Source of the DNA: Arthrobacter pullicola
GTDB taxonomy: Bacteria > Actinomycetota > Actinomycetes > Actinomycetales > Micrococcaceae
DNA length: 64,000 nt
Assembly (NCBI RefSeq): GCF_014836875.1
Contig: NZ_JACSQC010000004.1
Span: 310,001-374,000, forward strand
Direction of reading: 5' to 3'
Shown here: in pieces, positions 1-10,200 of the stretch
How the letters are laid out: each line of letters begins with the position of its first letter
How positions within the stretch are numbered: the stretch's first letter is position 1
Translations under genes and position numbers: made by a program
Notes under the pieces: model-generated
What the model was told of the DNA's origin: nothing
Seen by the model: the letters and a program-made list of their open reading frames with translations, nothing else
Databases searched by the model: none

Positions 1-2511
1 CACTTCGACGTGCAGATGATGGGCGGAGCAGCCCTGCACCTGGGCAACATCGCCGAGATGAAGACCGGTGAAGGTAAAACCCTGGTCGCCACCGCACCCG
101 CTTTCCTCAATGCCCTGACCGGCCGGGGCGTGCACGTCGTCACCGTCAACGACTACCTGGCCGAGTACCAGTCAGACCTGATGGGACGCGTCTTCCGCTT
201 CCTGGGCATGTCCACCGGCTGCATCCTGGCGAACCAGGATCCGGCCACCCGCCGGGAACAGTACGCCGCTGACATCACCTACGGAACCAACAATGAATTC
301 GGCTTCGACTACCTGCGCGACAACATGGCCTGGAGTGCCAACGAGCTTGTCCAGCGCGGCCATAACTTTGCCATCGTCGACGAGGTGGACTCCATCCTCA
401 TTGACGAGGCCCGGACCCCGCTGATCATTTCCGGTGCTGCCAGCGGCGACGTGAACCGCTGGTACACGGAGTTCGCGAAGGTCGTCCAGCGGCTTTCCCT
501 CGACACGGACTATGAGGTTGACGAGAAGAAGCGCACCGTCGGCGTCCTGGAAGCCGGGATCGAAAAGGTCGAAGACTACCTGGGCATCACCAACCTCTAC
601 GAGGCCGCCAATACCCCGCTCATCGGCTTCCTGAACAACGCCATCAAGGCCAAGGAACTGTTCAAGCGGGACAAGGACTACGTGATCCTCAACGGCGAGG
701 TGCTGATCGTCGATGAGCACACCGGACGCATCCTGGCCGGACGCCGCTACAACGAAGGCATGCACCAGGCCATCGAAGCCAAGGAAGGGGTGCAGATCAA
801 GGCCGAAAATCAGACGCTGGCGACGGTCACCCTGCAGAACTACTTCCGCCTGTACGAAAAACTCTCCGGTATGACCGGCACCGCCGAGACCGAGGCCGCC
901 GAGTTCATGAGCACCTACAAGCTCGGGGTAGTGCCGATCCCCACCAACAAGCCGATGGCACGCCTGGACCAGCCCGATCTCATTTACAAGAATGAGGTCG
1001 CGAAGTTCGACGCCGTCGTCAAGGACATTGCGGAACGCCATGCCTCGGGCCAGCCGGTGCTGGTCGGCACCACCAGCGTTGAGAAGAGCGAGTATCTTTC
1101 CAAACAGCTGGCCAAGGCCGGCATCCGGCATGAAGTGCTCAACGCCAAGAACCATGCCCGTGAGGCAGCGATCGTGGCGCAGGCCGGCCGGAAGGGCGCC
1201 GTCACCGTCGCCACGAACATGGCCGGCCGCGGCACCGACATCATGCTCGGCGGCAACGCTGAGTTCAACGCCGTCGCCGAGCTCAACAGCCGCGGACTGG
1301 ATCCGGCAGAGAACCCCGAAGCTTACGAAGCCGCGTGGCCTGCCGCGCTGGAGAAAGCGCAGGCCGCTGTGGCCGCCGAACACGACGAGGTACGCGCGCT
1401 GGGCGGCCTTTACGTGCTGGGCACCGAACGGCACGAATCGCGGCGCATCGACAACCAGCTGCGCGGCCGGTCCGGCCGCCAGGGAGATCCGGGCGAGTCC
1501 CGGTTCTACCTGTCGCTGACGGACGACCTCATGCGCCTGTTCAACTCGGGTGCGGCGGAACGCATCATGAACAGCTCTTCGATGCCCGACGACGTGGCAC
1601 TGGAATCGAAGCTGGTGTCCAAGGCAATCCAGAACGCCCAGGGCCAGGTGGAAGGACGCAACGCCGAACAGCGCAAGAACGTCCTGAAGTACGACGACGT
1701 CCTGAACCGCCAGCGTGAAGCCATCTACGGTGACCGCCGGCGGATCCTGGAAGGCGACGACCTGCAGGAAAAGATCGGTTTCTTCCTCGAGGACGTCATC
1801 ACTGCGATCGTCAATGACGCCACAGCCGAGGGCCACGGGGACGACTGGGATCTCGACACCCTGTGGAAGAACCTGAAAATCGTGTACCCCGTGGGTCTGA
1901 CGATCGACGAGGTCATCGATGAAGCCGGCAGCAAGTCGGACCTCACCCGGGACTTCCTGGTCAACGAAATCCTCTCCGATGCACGCCTGGCCTACCAGGC
2001 ACGGGAAGATGCCCTGGGTTCCGAGGCGATGCGTGAACTCGAGCGACGCGTTGTGCTCTCGGTCATCGGCCGCAAATGGCAGGAACACCTCTACGAGATG
2101 GACTATCTCAAGGAAGGCATCGGCCTGCGCGCCATGGCGCAGCGCGACCCCCTCGTTGAGTACCAGCGCGAGGGCTTCGTCATGTTCCAGACCATGATGG
2201 AGGCCATCCGCGAAGAGAGCATCCGCTACCTTTTCAACGTCGAGGTGCAGGTCAGCCAGCCTGCCGTTCCCGAAGCTCTGCAGGGAGTCAAGGATGCCCG
2301 CGGAGTTGTTGGCACACCGGTCATCAAGGCCGCAGGGCTGGAGGCCCCGGAGCAGCCGGCGAGCCTGCAGTTCTCGGCCCCGAACAGCCAGGGGCAGGCT
2401 GAAACCCGGATCGAGCGCACTGCACCCGCCAAGAAGAGCGGGACGGTGCCAGGCTCGCAGGCCACTTCGCGCAAGGACGCACGGTCCGCGTCCAAGAAGA
2501 AGCGGAAGTAG
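1..2511 (+). CDS. secA: Preprotein translocase ATPase SecA (5' end outside window)
   Basis: SecA drives unfolded preproteins through SecYEG by ATP hydrolysis at the inner face of the membrane. The frame is open from base 1, so the gene is cut by the window edge; 836 residues are present and roughly the first 80 are missing. Visible motifs are Walker A (EMKTGEGKT, about residues 20-28), the DEVD box with IDEART just after it (about 125-137), [10 protein letters not shown] (about 410) and [17 protein letters not shown] (about 488-505). The C-terminal tail (about 790-836) is Lys/Ser-rich and has no Cys-rich zinc finger, as in actinobacterial SecA1. It converges on the Rv3235-type gene, with only 3 bp between the stops. 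Identity is certain from the motifs. Confidence 0.97.
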   Translation, partial: HFDVQMMGGAALHLGNIAEMKTGEGKTLVATAPAFLNALTGRGVHVVTVNDYLAEYQSDLMGRVFRFLGMSTGCILANQDPATRREQYAADITYGTNNEFGFDYLRDNMAWSANELVQRGHNFAIVDEVDSILIDEARTPLIISGAASGDVNRWYTEFAKVVQRLSLDTDYEVDEKKRTVGVLEAGIEKVEDYLGITNLYEAANTPLIGFLNNAIKAKELFKRDKDYVILNGEVLIVDEHTGRILAGRRYNEGMHQAIEAKEGVQIKAENQTLATVTLQNYFRLYEKLSGMTGTAETEAAEFMSTYKLGVVPIPTNKPMARLDQPDLIYKNEVAKFDAVVKDIAERHASGQPVLVGTTSVEKSEYLSKQLAKAGIRHEVLNAKNHAREAAIVAQAGRKGAVTVATNMAGRGTDIMLGGNAEFNAVAELNSRGLDPAENPEAYEAAWPAALEKAQAAVAAEHDEVRALGGLYVLGTERHESRRIDNQLRGRSGRQGDPGESRFYLSLTDDLMRLFNSGAAERIMNSSSMPDDVALESKLVSKAIQNAQGQVEGRNAEQRKNVLKYDDVLNRQREAIYGDRRRILEGDDLQEKIGFFLEDVITAIVNDATAEGHGDDWDLDTLWKNLKIVYPVGLTIDEVIDEAGSKSDLTRDFLVNEILSDARLAYQAREDALGSEAMRELERRVVLSVIGRKWQEHLYEMDYLKEGIGLRAMAQRDPLVEYQREGFVMFQTMMEAIREESIRYLFNVEVQVSQPAVPEALQGVKDARGVVGTPVIKAAGLEAPEQPASLQFSAPNSQGQAETRIERTAPAKKSGTVPGSQATSRKDARSASKKKRK

Positions 2512-2514
2512 CTC

Positions 2515-3075
2515 TTAGCCGATTTCCAGCACGGTGACCTTCCAGAGTCCGCGCCGCAGCTCCAGACGGAGGGCTGCAGCGCGGACTCTGGTCATTTCGG
2601 CGGCGGCAACCGAGGCCTCATAAACGCCCGCTGAGATGGGACAGACCCGGACCCGGAGCACCCGGACATTGCGGTGCAGCCGGAGATCGCTGCGTCCGCG
2701 CACCAGGTTGGCCCGCAGCTGCAGCCGCTCGAACTCTGCAAGGTCGAGCCACCTCAGCATCTGCTGCAGTGGACGGACTCCGGCCAGAACCTCAAGCGCG
2801 CCGACGGTGACGGAGCGCGCAATGGCTTCCACCCGCGCGTCGTCATCCGGCGAACTGGTCCAGTTGGCCCCTGCGGGAAGGGGGTCCGGGCGAAGGGGGC
2901 GGACCTCGGCGGGCCGCTGCTGGGGAACGACGGGCGGCGCCTGTCCCGGAACGGTGCCGAACACGGGAGGCCGGGGCGCTGGAACGGGCAAGGGCTCCCC
3001 GCTGGCGCGGGCCAGGCCGGCCGCTTCGTGGGCGGGAAGTTCTCCCGGCACGGGAAGGATGATCACGGTTGTCAC
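2515..3075 (-). CDS. Rv3235 family protein (DUF6459-like)
   Basis: A 186-residue protein of unknown function. The first 75 residues are Pro/Ala-rich and look disordered. The second half (about 85-186) is a compact alpha/beta domain with alternating Arg-rich strands (RVLRVRVCPISAGVYEASV). This layout and the place beside secA match the actinobacterial Rv3235 family, which sits next to secA in many genomes. No signal peptide or membrane segment is visible. It lies 24 bp downstream of the LysM membrane protein on the same strand and is probably cotranscribed with it. Family assignment rests on memory of sequence pattern and synteny; no biochemical role is known to me. Confidence 0.7.
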   Translation of the reverse strand: MTTVIILPVPGELPAHEAAGLARASGEPLPVPAPRPPVFGTVPGQAPPVVPQQRPAEVRPLRPDPLPAGANWTSSPDDDARVEAIARSVTVGALEVLAGVRPLQQMLRWLDLAEFERLQLRANLVRGRSDLRLHRNVRVLRVRVCPISAGVYEASVAAAEMTRVRAAALRLELRRGLWKVTVLEIG

Positions 3076-3099
3076 GGGCTTATTCCTTTCCGAAAGTGC

Positions 3100-4032
3100 C
3101 TAGCCTGCGGGCAAGGGCGGGACCAGGAGGATCTGGCCGGGCAGCAGGACATCCGGGTCCGGGCCGATTGCCAGCCGGTTCAGCTCGTACCACCGGGGCC
3201 AGAGCTCGGCGACCTCGGCCACAGTCGCAAGGGATCCAAGCTGCGCCGCCGCCAAATCCCAGAGGGTGTCACCTGCCATCATCGTGACGCTCTCCCCGGA
3301 CGGAGTTTCTGCCCGGAGTCCAGGCGGGACGAGGAACGAAGGCGGCACCGGATCAGCTGCGGGTTTCCACGCCGGATCCACGGCTGCGGAGTCGCCGCCG
3401 CCGCCGGCGGGTTCCAGCTGCCACCGGGGGTCCACCGCCGTTCCCTGCACTACGGCTGCGTTCCGAACCTCAGCCGGCTCCTGACCCTTAGTTCTGCCAT
3501 AGCCAGTGATTTGTGTTGGCTGGGTGGCGCCGGCAGGCATCGTCTGTCCAGCCTGGGCAGGGGGCGAAGCCAGGGCTGCCGGGACCGGAGCGGCCATCAG
3601 CTGGACGCCGAGGGCAGCGGCAGCAAGACGGCGGAGAAACCCTGGGCTTATTCGTCCGAATGCACCGGCAGCCCGTACACGTCCACACCGGGCAAGGACC
3701 GCGGACAGGAAAGCAGCAGCGAGTCCCAAGGTCCACCAGCCCAGCACCAGCAGGCCCACCGCGGAAGCCGCCAAGCCGGCGGCGTGCTGCAGGTCGCCCA
3801 GCGAATAAACGGGCTGCACATCGGCGGAAAGGCCGCCGGAGCGCAGCTGGATACCGGAGAACAACAGGATCAGCCCGGCCAATACCGCACCAACTGCCTG
3901 GAACACGTCTTCGAGATGCCGTCTCACGGTGGTGCCCCTCCTTCGCCGTCTTGAGACAGCGTTGCCGCTGGCCCCTGTCGCACTTCCCGACCGTTTATCC
4001 GATTTGCCGGGATTTAGTTTGCTTGGCTTCAA
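3100..4032 (-). CDS. Membrane-anchored LysM domain protein
   Basis: A 310-residue protein with a basic cytoplasmic N-terminus (RRRRR at about 29-33), two clear hydrophobic segments (about 46-63 and 86-114) and a third weaker one (about 138-157). A Pro/Ala/Gly-rich linker follows, then a C-terminal LysM domain (about 247-305) with the core GDTLWDLAAAQLG and the closing LLPGQILLVPP. LysM domains bind GlcNAc-containing glycans, so the C-terminus probably touches peptidoglycan outside the cell. It is upstream of the Rv3235-type gene and divergent from the gene at 4154. The start is the first in-frame ATG after an AT-richer intergenic stretch; a later start would not change the domain content. Confidence 0.75.
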   Translation of the reverse strand: MKPSKLNPGKSDKRSGSATGASGNAVSRRRRRGTTVRRHLEDVFQAVGAVLAGLILLFSGIQLRSGGLSADVQPVYSLGDLQHAAGLAASAVGLLVLGWWTLGLAAAFLSAVLARCGRVRAAGAFGRISPGFLRRLAAAALGVQLMAAPVPAALASPPAQAGQTMPAGATQPTQITGYGRTKGQEPAEVRNAAVVQGTAVDPRWQLEPAGGGGDSAAVDPAWKPAADPVPPSFLVPPGLRAETPSGESVTMMAGDTLWDLAAAQLGSLATVAEVAELWPRWYELNRLAIGPDPDVLLPGQILLVPPLPAG

Positions 4033-4153
4033 CTGAGCTTTTTGATCTCATTTGATGCATTTTGGCTGTGTTCGGATCGATTGATGTCTTTTACTACACA
4101 GGTATTCCGCGACTGTCCAGAGTGGGCGGAAAAACCTGCGCTAGCCTTTCCCG

Positions 4154-4705
4154 ATGAGATGGGAAGCGTTGTTCGCGGACTTGGAAGCCCAGCTGGCAGC
4201 CGCCGGGCAGTCTGCCCGGGAGGCGGAAATCGCAGACAGGCAACGCGGCGAATCCGCTGCCATCCAATTCGCGGACCGGCTGCGCGGCCAGGTGGGCCGG
4301 ACGCTCAAGGTGCATCTGGACTCATCCGCTGAGCCGCTGACAGGTGTGCTGGCCCAAATGGGGTCCGGCTGGCTTCTGCTTCGGAGTGCTGCCGGCATGC
4401 ATCTGGTGCCGCTGGACGCCGTCCGGATGGTCGAGGGCATGGACCGCTTCGCTCTGCCCGACCAGGCAACGGTGAAGCTGGGGCTGCTGGCTGCGCTGAG
4501 GGGCCTTGCCAGGGACCGGTATCCGGTTCACCTGCAGCTGCGCGGCGCACTGTCCGGCACCGTGTACGGCAGCATCGACAGGGTGGGCAGGGACTTCCTG
4601 GAGCTGGCCGTCCTCGAAACAGGCCAAGCCCGGCGGCGGGACAACGTTGCGACAGCTGCGGTGGTTCCGCTCCGGGAGATCGCCGCCGTCAGCTCGCGTC
4701 ACTGA
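4154..4705 (+). CDS. Conserved hypothetical protein, 183 aa
   Basis: I do not recognise a named family with certainty. The first third is a predicted helix (MRWEALFADLEAQLAAAGQ with ADRLRGQVGRTL). The rest alternates short hydrophobic strands with GT and GS turns (LTGVLAQMGSGWLLL, LRGALSGTVYGSIDRVGRDFLELAVLE), a pattern that recalls two small Sm-like barrel repeats. There is no signal peptide or membrane span, so it is probably cytoplasmic. It starts 121 bp from the divergent LysM gene, and similar genes occur beside secA/Rv3235 loci in Arthrobacter-like genomes. Coding is supported by the lack of a competing frame and by consistent third-position GC. Function unknown. Confidence 0.65.
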   Translation: MRWEALFADLEAQLAAAGQSAREAEIADRQRGESAAIQFADRLRGQVGRTLKVHLDSSAEPLTGVLAQMGSGWLLLRSAAGMHLVPLDAVRMVEGMDRFALPDQATVKLGLLAALRGLARDRYPVHLQLRGALSGTVYGSIDRVGRDFLELAVLETGQARRRDNVATAAVVPLREIAAVSSRH

Positions 4706-4740
4706 CGGTCAGCCGGATGCAGGGACATCGGTAAGACTAA

Positions 4741-4764
4741 GACAGAGACAGGGACAGCGACAGC
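4741..4764. repeat. Short hexanucleotide repeat (GACAGN)x4
   Basis: Four consecutive 6-bp units, GACAGA, GACAGG, GACAGC and GACAGC, lie between two convergent genes. It is low complexity, non-coding, and may be slippage-prone. No function is inferred. Confidence 0.7.
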
Positions 4765-4809
4765 GTCGGATCCCGTTCCCAGGGCCGGGGTGGCTGGGGA
4801 GCCGCGGTG

Positions 4810-5052
4810 CTAGGCGTCTGCCGCTTCATCCAGCGGCAGCGAGGACCGGGCGGCTGCGGCCTTCCGGTAAGCACCGGCAATGTACTCCTCCAGCTTGGCT
4901 GACTCCACCCGCCACTGTCCCCTTCCACCGACCTGGATTGCCGGCAGTTCCCCCGACCGGACCAGGGCATACGTCTGGGACGAGGAAATATTCAGGACCT
5001 CGCCAACATCGGCGAGGGTGAGGAACCGCTTCTCCGTCATGGTGCCCACCAT
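4810..5052 (-). CDS. Excisionase/BldC-type helix-turn-helix protein
   Basis: An 80-residue DNA-binding protein of the helix-turn-helix 17 (excisionase-like, MerR-related) family. The core FLTLADVGEVLNISSSQTYALVRSGELPAIQVGGRGQWRV has the helix-turn-helix at about residues 14-33 and the wing Arg/Trp (GRGQWRV) that follows in this family, and ends with LEEYI. Proteins of this size act as small transcription factors or, in mobile elements, as excisionases; no integrase is nearby, so a regulator is more likely. A GGAAAGGG ribosome-binding sequence lies 4 bp before the ATG at 5052; a second ATG at 5040 is possible. It is divergent from the SAF/CpaE pair and might control it, which is inference. Confidence 0.8.
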   Translation of the reverse strand: MVGTMTEKRFLTLADVGEVLNISSSQTYALVRSGELPAIQVGGRGQWRVESAKLEEYIAGAYRKAAAARSSLPLDEAADA

Positions 5053-5225
5053 CGAACCCTTTCCAGCAATCTGCCGCTGCTGCCCTAGTCTGCCACCGCG
5101 CCGTCAGCCCGGCGCACGTTATCCACAATTTCGTGCTGCCACCCGTTCCCATCCTGCACGTTCCACGTCACAATGGCGTCCAACACTCCGCGGGGTGTCC
5201 AGAAGGAGCACAAACAGGGGGAAAA

Positions 5226-5873
5226 ATGAGTCTCAAGACGGCAGCGCCCGCAGCGCCTGTCCAGCGTCTCAAGAAACCGTCGTGGAAGGATCCAAGGCTG
5301 CTGCTGGGACTGCTGCTGGTCCTCGGATCGGTGGCCGGGGTCACCGCGCTGATGTCCAGCCAGGACCAGACCACCAAGGTGTGGACAGCAGGACGTGACC
5401 TGCCTGTGGGGACACCGCTGCAAACCGCGGATTTCGACGTGGTCTCAGTCCGGCTCGGAGACGTCGCCGGGGCGTATCTGGCCGCAGATGAGCCGCTGCC
5501 GGAAAACGCGGTAGCCGGGGGACTGATCCGAAAGGGCGAACTCATAGCCCAGGGCGATCTGTCCACGGCGGACCGGCTTGATCGAAAGCCCTTGGGGCTG
5601 GACGTCGAAACACCGCTTCCGTCCGGGATCAAGCCTGGCGACCGGATCGATGTCTGGGCATCGCTGCCGGACGGCAGAAATGGTTTCAGCGAACCCAGGC
5701 GCCTGCTGGAAGCCGCGGAAATCTCCGAGCTCTCGGTCTCCGAGTCGGTTATTGCCGGAACGGACTCGACCCGGCTGCTGGTCCTCGTCGAGGATCCGGA
5801 TCTGCCCGGGCTCCTTGGTGCCCTTTCCAACCAGGCGAAAATCGCCGTCGTACCGAATCCTTCAGCCGGATGA
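5226..5873 (+). CDS. SAF domain protein, CpaB/RcpC-like (Tad pilus assembly)
   Basis: A 215-residue protein with a short cytoplasmic N-terminus, one membrane helix (about 26-43, LLLGLLLVLGSVAGVTAL) and an external part that starts with a SAF-type domain (about 50-120: VWTAGRDLPVGTPLQTADFDVVSVRLG and a second half GGLIRKGELIAQGDL). CpaB/RcpC proteins help assemble Tad pili, and this short actinobacterial form replaces the longer Gram-negative one. The ATG at 5226 is preceded by AGGGGG; an upstream in-frame extension exists but lacks this signal. The stop overlaps the next ATG by 4 bp, so it is coupled to the CpaE-like ATPase. The rest of the Tad genes are 32 kb away at 37.8 kb. Confidence 0.8.
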   Translation: MSLKTAAPAAPVQRLKKPSWKDPRLLLGLLLVLGSVAGVTALMSSQDQTTKVWTAGRDLPVGTPLQTADFDVVSVRLGDVAGAYLAADEPLPENAVAGGLIRKGELIAQGDLSTADRLDRKPLGLDVETPLPSGIKPGDRIDVWASLPDGRNGFSEPRRLLEAAEISELSVSESVIAGTDSTRLLVLVEDPDLPGLLGALSNQAKIAVVPNPSAG

Positions 5874-7177
5874 GCACCATTCCCATCGTGACTTCAGGCA
5901 CCGGTACCGCAGAGCTGGTCCAGGGATTGGAGCGGCTGCAGGGACCGGTAACCGTCATCCGCCGCTGCGGGGAACTCACGGAACTCATTGCCGCCTGCCA
6001 AAGCGGAATGGCACGGGCCGCAATTGTTGACGACGACGCCGGGGAGCTGACCGCAAGCCTGGCCGAGCGCCTCGCCGCGTCAGGAGTTGCACTCGTTGTC
6101 CTCGCGGATGACGAGGAGTCGAGGGCGCGGCTGGAAACACTCGGCATCCAGCATGCGCCCCGGTCACTGGAATCCAGCGCGCTCGCGGCCCTGGTAGCCG
6201 AAGCCGTGGCAGGACAGGAGGAACTTTTTACGGCCCGCGGCAGCGCATCCTCCCTCGCGGACCCGGCTGAGATCCTGCGCCGGTGGGAACTGGCGGGCCA
6301 TGAAGCGGAACCGGCGGAGCCGCCCCCGGACACGCGGGGCACTGTGGTGGCCGTATGGGGCCCTGCCGGAGCACCGGGACGCACCACCCTCGCCTTGAAC
6401 CTCGCGGCGGAAGCGGCCGCCGCGGGGAGCCGGGTTCTCCTCATCGATGCAGACACCTATGCGCCAAGCATTGCCGCCGCCCTGGGGCTCACCGGGGAAT
6501 CCGCGGGGGTGGCACAGGCCTGCCGGCTGGCCGACCAGGGATTGCTGGACCCGGCGTCGCTGACCGGCGCCGGGCTGTCGGTGGACATTAAAGGCCAGCG
6601 GATGATGGTCCTGACCGGCATCACCCGGTCAGACCGCTGGCTGGAGATCCGCGGCAGCGCGCTGGCCCGCGTCCTGGAACAGTCCCGCGGGGCCGCCGAC
6701 ATAATCGTGGTGGACTGCGGATTCAGTGTCGAGGCAGACGAGGAACTGAGCTTCGACACCATGGCGCCGCGTCGAAACGCAGCAACACTGATCGCACTGG
6801 AGCACGCCGACACCATCTACGCGGTGGGGGCTGCGGACCCAGTCGGCGTTCCACGCCTGGTCAGGGCGCTGGGGGAGCTGGAAACCGCGGTGCCGGGCGC
6901 AGCCCCGCTGGTGGTACTCAACAAAGTCCGGCGCTCCGCCGCCGGGCGGGGCCCTGAACGCCAGCTCAGCCAGGCCTGGGAGCGTTACGGCCCCGGGAAA
7001 ATTGATGCATTTCTCCCGGCTGACTGGGACGCAGCTGACGCAGCACTCCTCGCCGGCGCTGCCCTTCTTGAGGCTGCGCCGGCTTCGTCCCTTCGGACAG
7101 CGATCGCAGCACTGGCCAACGTTCCGGCCGGAACCCGCCGCAGAAACCGCAGGAGCCGGAAGGCAGGAGCAAAATAA
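5870..7177 (+). CDS. CpaE/TadZ-like ParA/MinD-family ATPase
   Basis: A 435-residue protein with an N-terminal receiver-like region (about 1-125) and a C-terminal MinD/ParA ATPase domain. The deviant Walker A is WGPAGAPGRTTLALNL (about residues 162-177), lacking the Lys typical of GKGGVGKTT, followed by VLLIDADTYAPSIAAALGL and IIVVDCGF (Walker B-like). This combination is typical of TadZ/CpaE, which position Tad secretion complexes at a cell site. The C-terminal tail is strongly basic (RRRNRRSRK), possibly for membrane or DNA contact. It is translationally coupled (ATGA) to the SAF protein. The poorly conserved Walker A means ATP hydrolysis may be weak, as noted for some TadZ proteins. Confidence 0.8.
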   Translation: MSTIPIVTSGTGTAELVQGLERLQGPVTVIRRCGELTELIAACQSGMARAAIVDDDAGELTASLAERLAASGVALVVLADDEESRARLETLGIQHAPRSLESSALAALVAEAVAGQEELFTARGSASSLADPAEILRRWELAGHEAEPAEPPPDTRGTVVAVWGPAGAPGRTTLALNLAAEAAAAGSRVLLIDADTYAPSIAAALGLTGESAGVAQACRLADQGLLDPASLTGAGLSVDIKGQRMMVLTGITRSDRWLEIRGSALARVLEQSRGAADIIVVDCGFSVEADEELSFDTMAPRRNAATLIALEHADTIYAVGAADPVGVPRLVRALGELETAVPGAAPLVVLNKVRRSAAGRGPERQLSQAWERYGPGKIDAFLPADWDAADAALLAGAALLEAAPASSLRTAIAALANVPAGTRRRNRRSRKAGAK

Positions 7178-7265
7178 ACTTTTCATTGCCAACGAGATAG
7201 GCTCGTAACAAACGGGCCGCAATGGGGCGGTTCGTACCAAACGGCGATTTTCGGAGGCGTATTAA

Positions 7266-10200
7266 ATGTCGTCTGGGTCCAACACCACGGATCTTTCCAG
7301 TTCGAGTACTTCCCTTGAGGAGTTCATCGGGAACTACTACGAGCATCTGGCGGCTGAGGACGCCGAGCTGTACCCGCAGGAGGTCCTCAGGGAGCGGGCG
7401 GAAGAGCACCGCGCCCTGGCCTGGACCCGCCCCGAAGGCACGGCGGCCGTAAATATCTTTGATCAGGGCGATGCCAGCGTCATCCTGATCGTCACCGATG
7501 ACATGCCGTTCCTGGTCGACTCAGTTACCGCGGAAATCGTACGGCAGAACAGCGGCATCCGCCTCGTGGTCCACCCCACGTTCCTGGCCGCCCGCGACCG
7601 GGAAACCGATACCCTCCAGAAGGTGAGGAGGGTGCCTTCGGCTGCCGGAGTCTCCAGTGGTGACACTGCGGCGCTGCCGAACATCTCAGGCCTGCTGGGC
7701 GGGGAGAACCAGACTGCGCGGATCGAATCCTGGATTGCCGTCGAAGTTCCCCGGCTGACCGACGCAGACCGCCGCGCTGCCATGATCGATGGACTGGAAC
7801 GGGTCCTCGCGGACGTCAGCATCGCCGTCCGGGACTGGGCCGGTATGCGGTCGAAGGTCCACGAAATCGCGGGTGGGCTCGATTCGATTACCGGGGCCTC
7901 GGACATCCCGGACCTGCAGCAGGCACGTGAACTGCTGACCTGGCTGGACAACGGCAACTTTACGTTCCTGGGCTACCGCGAATATGACCTGTCCAACGAA
8001 GACGGGGAGGACGTGCTTCGCGCATCGTCCGGCACCGGCCTCGGACTGCTCCGCCGCAGTTCCGAAGCCGGCAAGGTCCAGCACCTGACGGCTGCCGGGA
8101 AGGCAAAGGCACGCGAAAAGCGTGCCCTGGTCATCACCAAGGCGAACTCGCGTTCGACGGTTCACCGCGCGTCCTACTTCGACTACATCGGTGTCAAGCG
8201 CTTTGATGAGCAAGGAAATGTCAACGGTGAGCGCCGGTTCATCGGGTTGTTCGCCACCGGAGCCTACACAGGCTCGGTCCGGAATATCCCCATCCTGCGG
8301 GACAAGGTGAAGGCCGTGATGCACCGTGCCGGTTTCCCGGCCGACTCCCACTCCGGCAAGGACCTTCTGGCCATTCTGGAAACCTTCCCGCGTGATGAGC
8401 TCTTCCAGATCGAGGTCGATGCCCTGCTGGAAACAGCCCGGGGCATCCTGCGGCTGCAGGAACGGCGCCGGACCCGGCTTTTCCTCCGCCCTGACGTCTA
8501 CGGCCGCTTTATGTCCGCACTGGTGTTCCTGCCGCGTGACCGGTACACCACCTCAGTCCGCCTGCGCATCCAGGACGAACTCCGCTCCACGTTCAATGCC
8601 GAATCAATCGACTACGAAGCACGGCTGACGGAGTCGGCCCTCGCGAGGCTCTTCTTCCGCATTCGCCTGCCCAAGGGAGTGGAAATTTCCGACGTCGACG
8701 CCGCGGCACTTGAACGCCGGCTGGTCAGTGCGACGCGTTCCTGGCCCGAGGGCATCAATGAGGTGCTCCGCGGCAAGTTCGACCGTGAGCAGTCGGAGCA
8801 GCTTTCGGCGCTCTGGGGCGAAGCCTTTCCCATGGATTACCGGGTGGCATATGAGGTCGAGGATGCCCTCGAGGACATCGCCCGGTTCGAGGACCGGCTG
8901 CAGAACCCCGATACCGCGCCGGAGCTGTTTGTCTACACCCCGGCAGGCTCCGCTGACGGCGCCGATGCACGCCTGAAGCTATACCTGCTGGAGCCGCGGT
9001 CCCTGACCCAGATCCTGCCCTTCCTGCACAACCTCGGACTCGAAGTGCTTGATGAGCGGCCCTTCGAGATCCGCCGCCAGGACGGCGCCGAACTCTTCCT
9101 CTACGACTTCGGACTGGAATATCCCGCAGGCGTGGATCCCCTGAAGACCGGCAACCTGCTCGCGGAGGCCTTCCGGGCCGGCAGCTCGGGAGCCAGCGAA
9201 TCGGATGAGTTTGACCGGCTCGTCCTTGGCCAGAACCTTGGCTGGCGGCAGGTCGTGATCTTCCGCAGCTACGCCAAATACATGCGGCAGATGGGCAACA
9301 CGAACTCCTACGGATTTATGTCCGACACCCTGATGGCCAACCCGCGGGTTACTGCTGCACTGGTCCGGCTGTTCAGGGCGCGGTTCGACCCGGACACCGC
9401 AGACGCCCAGCGCGGCGGCGAACTCGAAGCGGCCCGGGCCGAGCTCGAGGCAGGCCTGGAACAGGTCCCCACCCTGGATGCCGACCGTGTCCTGCGCACG
9501 TTCGCCAACCTCATTGAGGCAACCCTGCGGACCAACTTCTACCAGGGCAAGTCCTATGTGAGCAGCAAACTCGATACCGAATCCATCGACGGAGCCCCGT
9601 TCCCCCGGCCCAAGTACGAAATCTGGGTCTACTCACCCCGGGTGGAAGGCGTCCATCTGCGCTTCGGCGAGGTGGCCCGCGGCGGGCTGCGCTGGTCGGA
9701 CCGGCGGGAGGACTTCCGCACGGAAATCCTGGGCCTGGTCAAGGCGCAGACGGTGAAGAACGCCGTAATTGTCCCGACCGGAGCCAAGGGCGGCTTCTAC
9801 GCCAAGCAGCTTCCTGATCCTGCCGAGGACCGCGGCGCCTGGATGGAAGAGGGCAAGGAAAGCTACCGCACCTTCATCCGCGGCCTGCTGGACATCACTG
9901 ACAATGTGGTGGTTACGGAGGGCGGCGAGCAGATTGTTCCGCCGCAGCGGGTTGTCCGGCACGACGGCGACGACAGCTACCTGGTCGTCGCTGCCGACAA
10001 GGGCACGGCGTCCTTCTCCGATACCGCAAATGCGCTCTCCGCCGAATATGGCTTCTGGCTGGGCGACGCCTTCGCCTCCGGCGGCTCAATCGGTTACGAC
10101 CACAAGGCCATGGGCATCACGGCGCGGGGTGCGTGGGAATCAGTCAAGCGGCACTTCTCCGAACTTGGTGTCGACACCCAGAGCGAAGATTTCACCACTG

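Noticed and set aside
172-2088. Long open frame of over 600 codons antisense to secA
   Set aside because: High-GC codon bias opens the opposite frame; the product has no recognisable domain and the sense protein is certain. The same applies to long antisense frames over the glutamate dehydrogenase and glfT2 genes.
4810-5052. HTH protein as a phage or integrative element excisionase
   Set aside because: No integrase, attachment repeat or tRNA lies nearby, so a chromosomal regulator is more likely.
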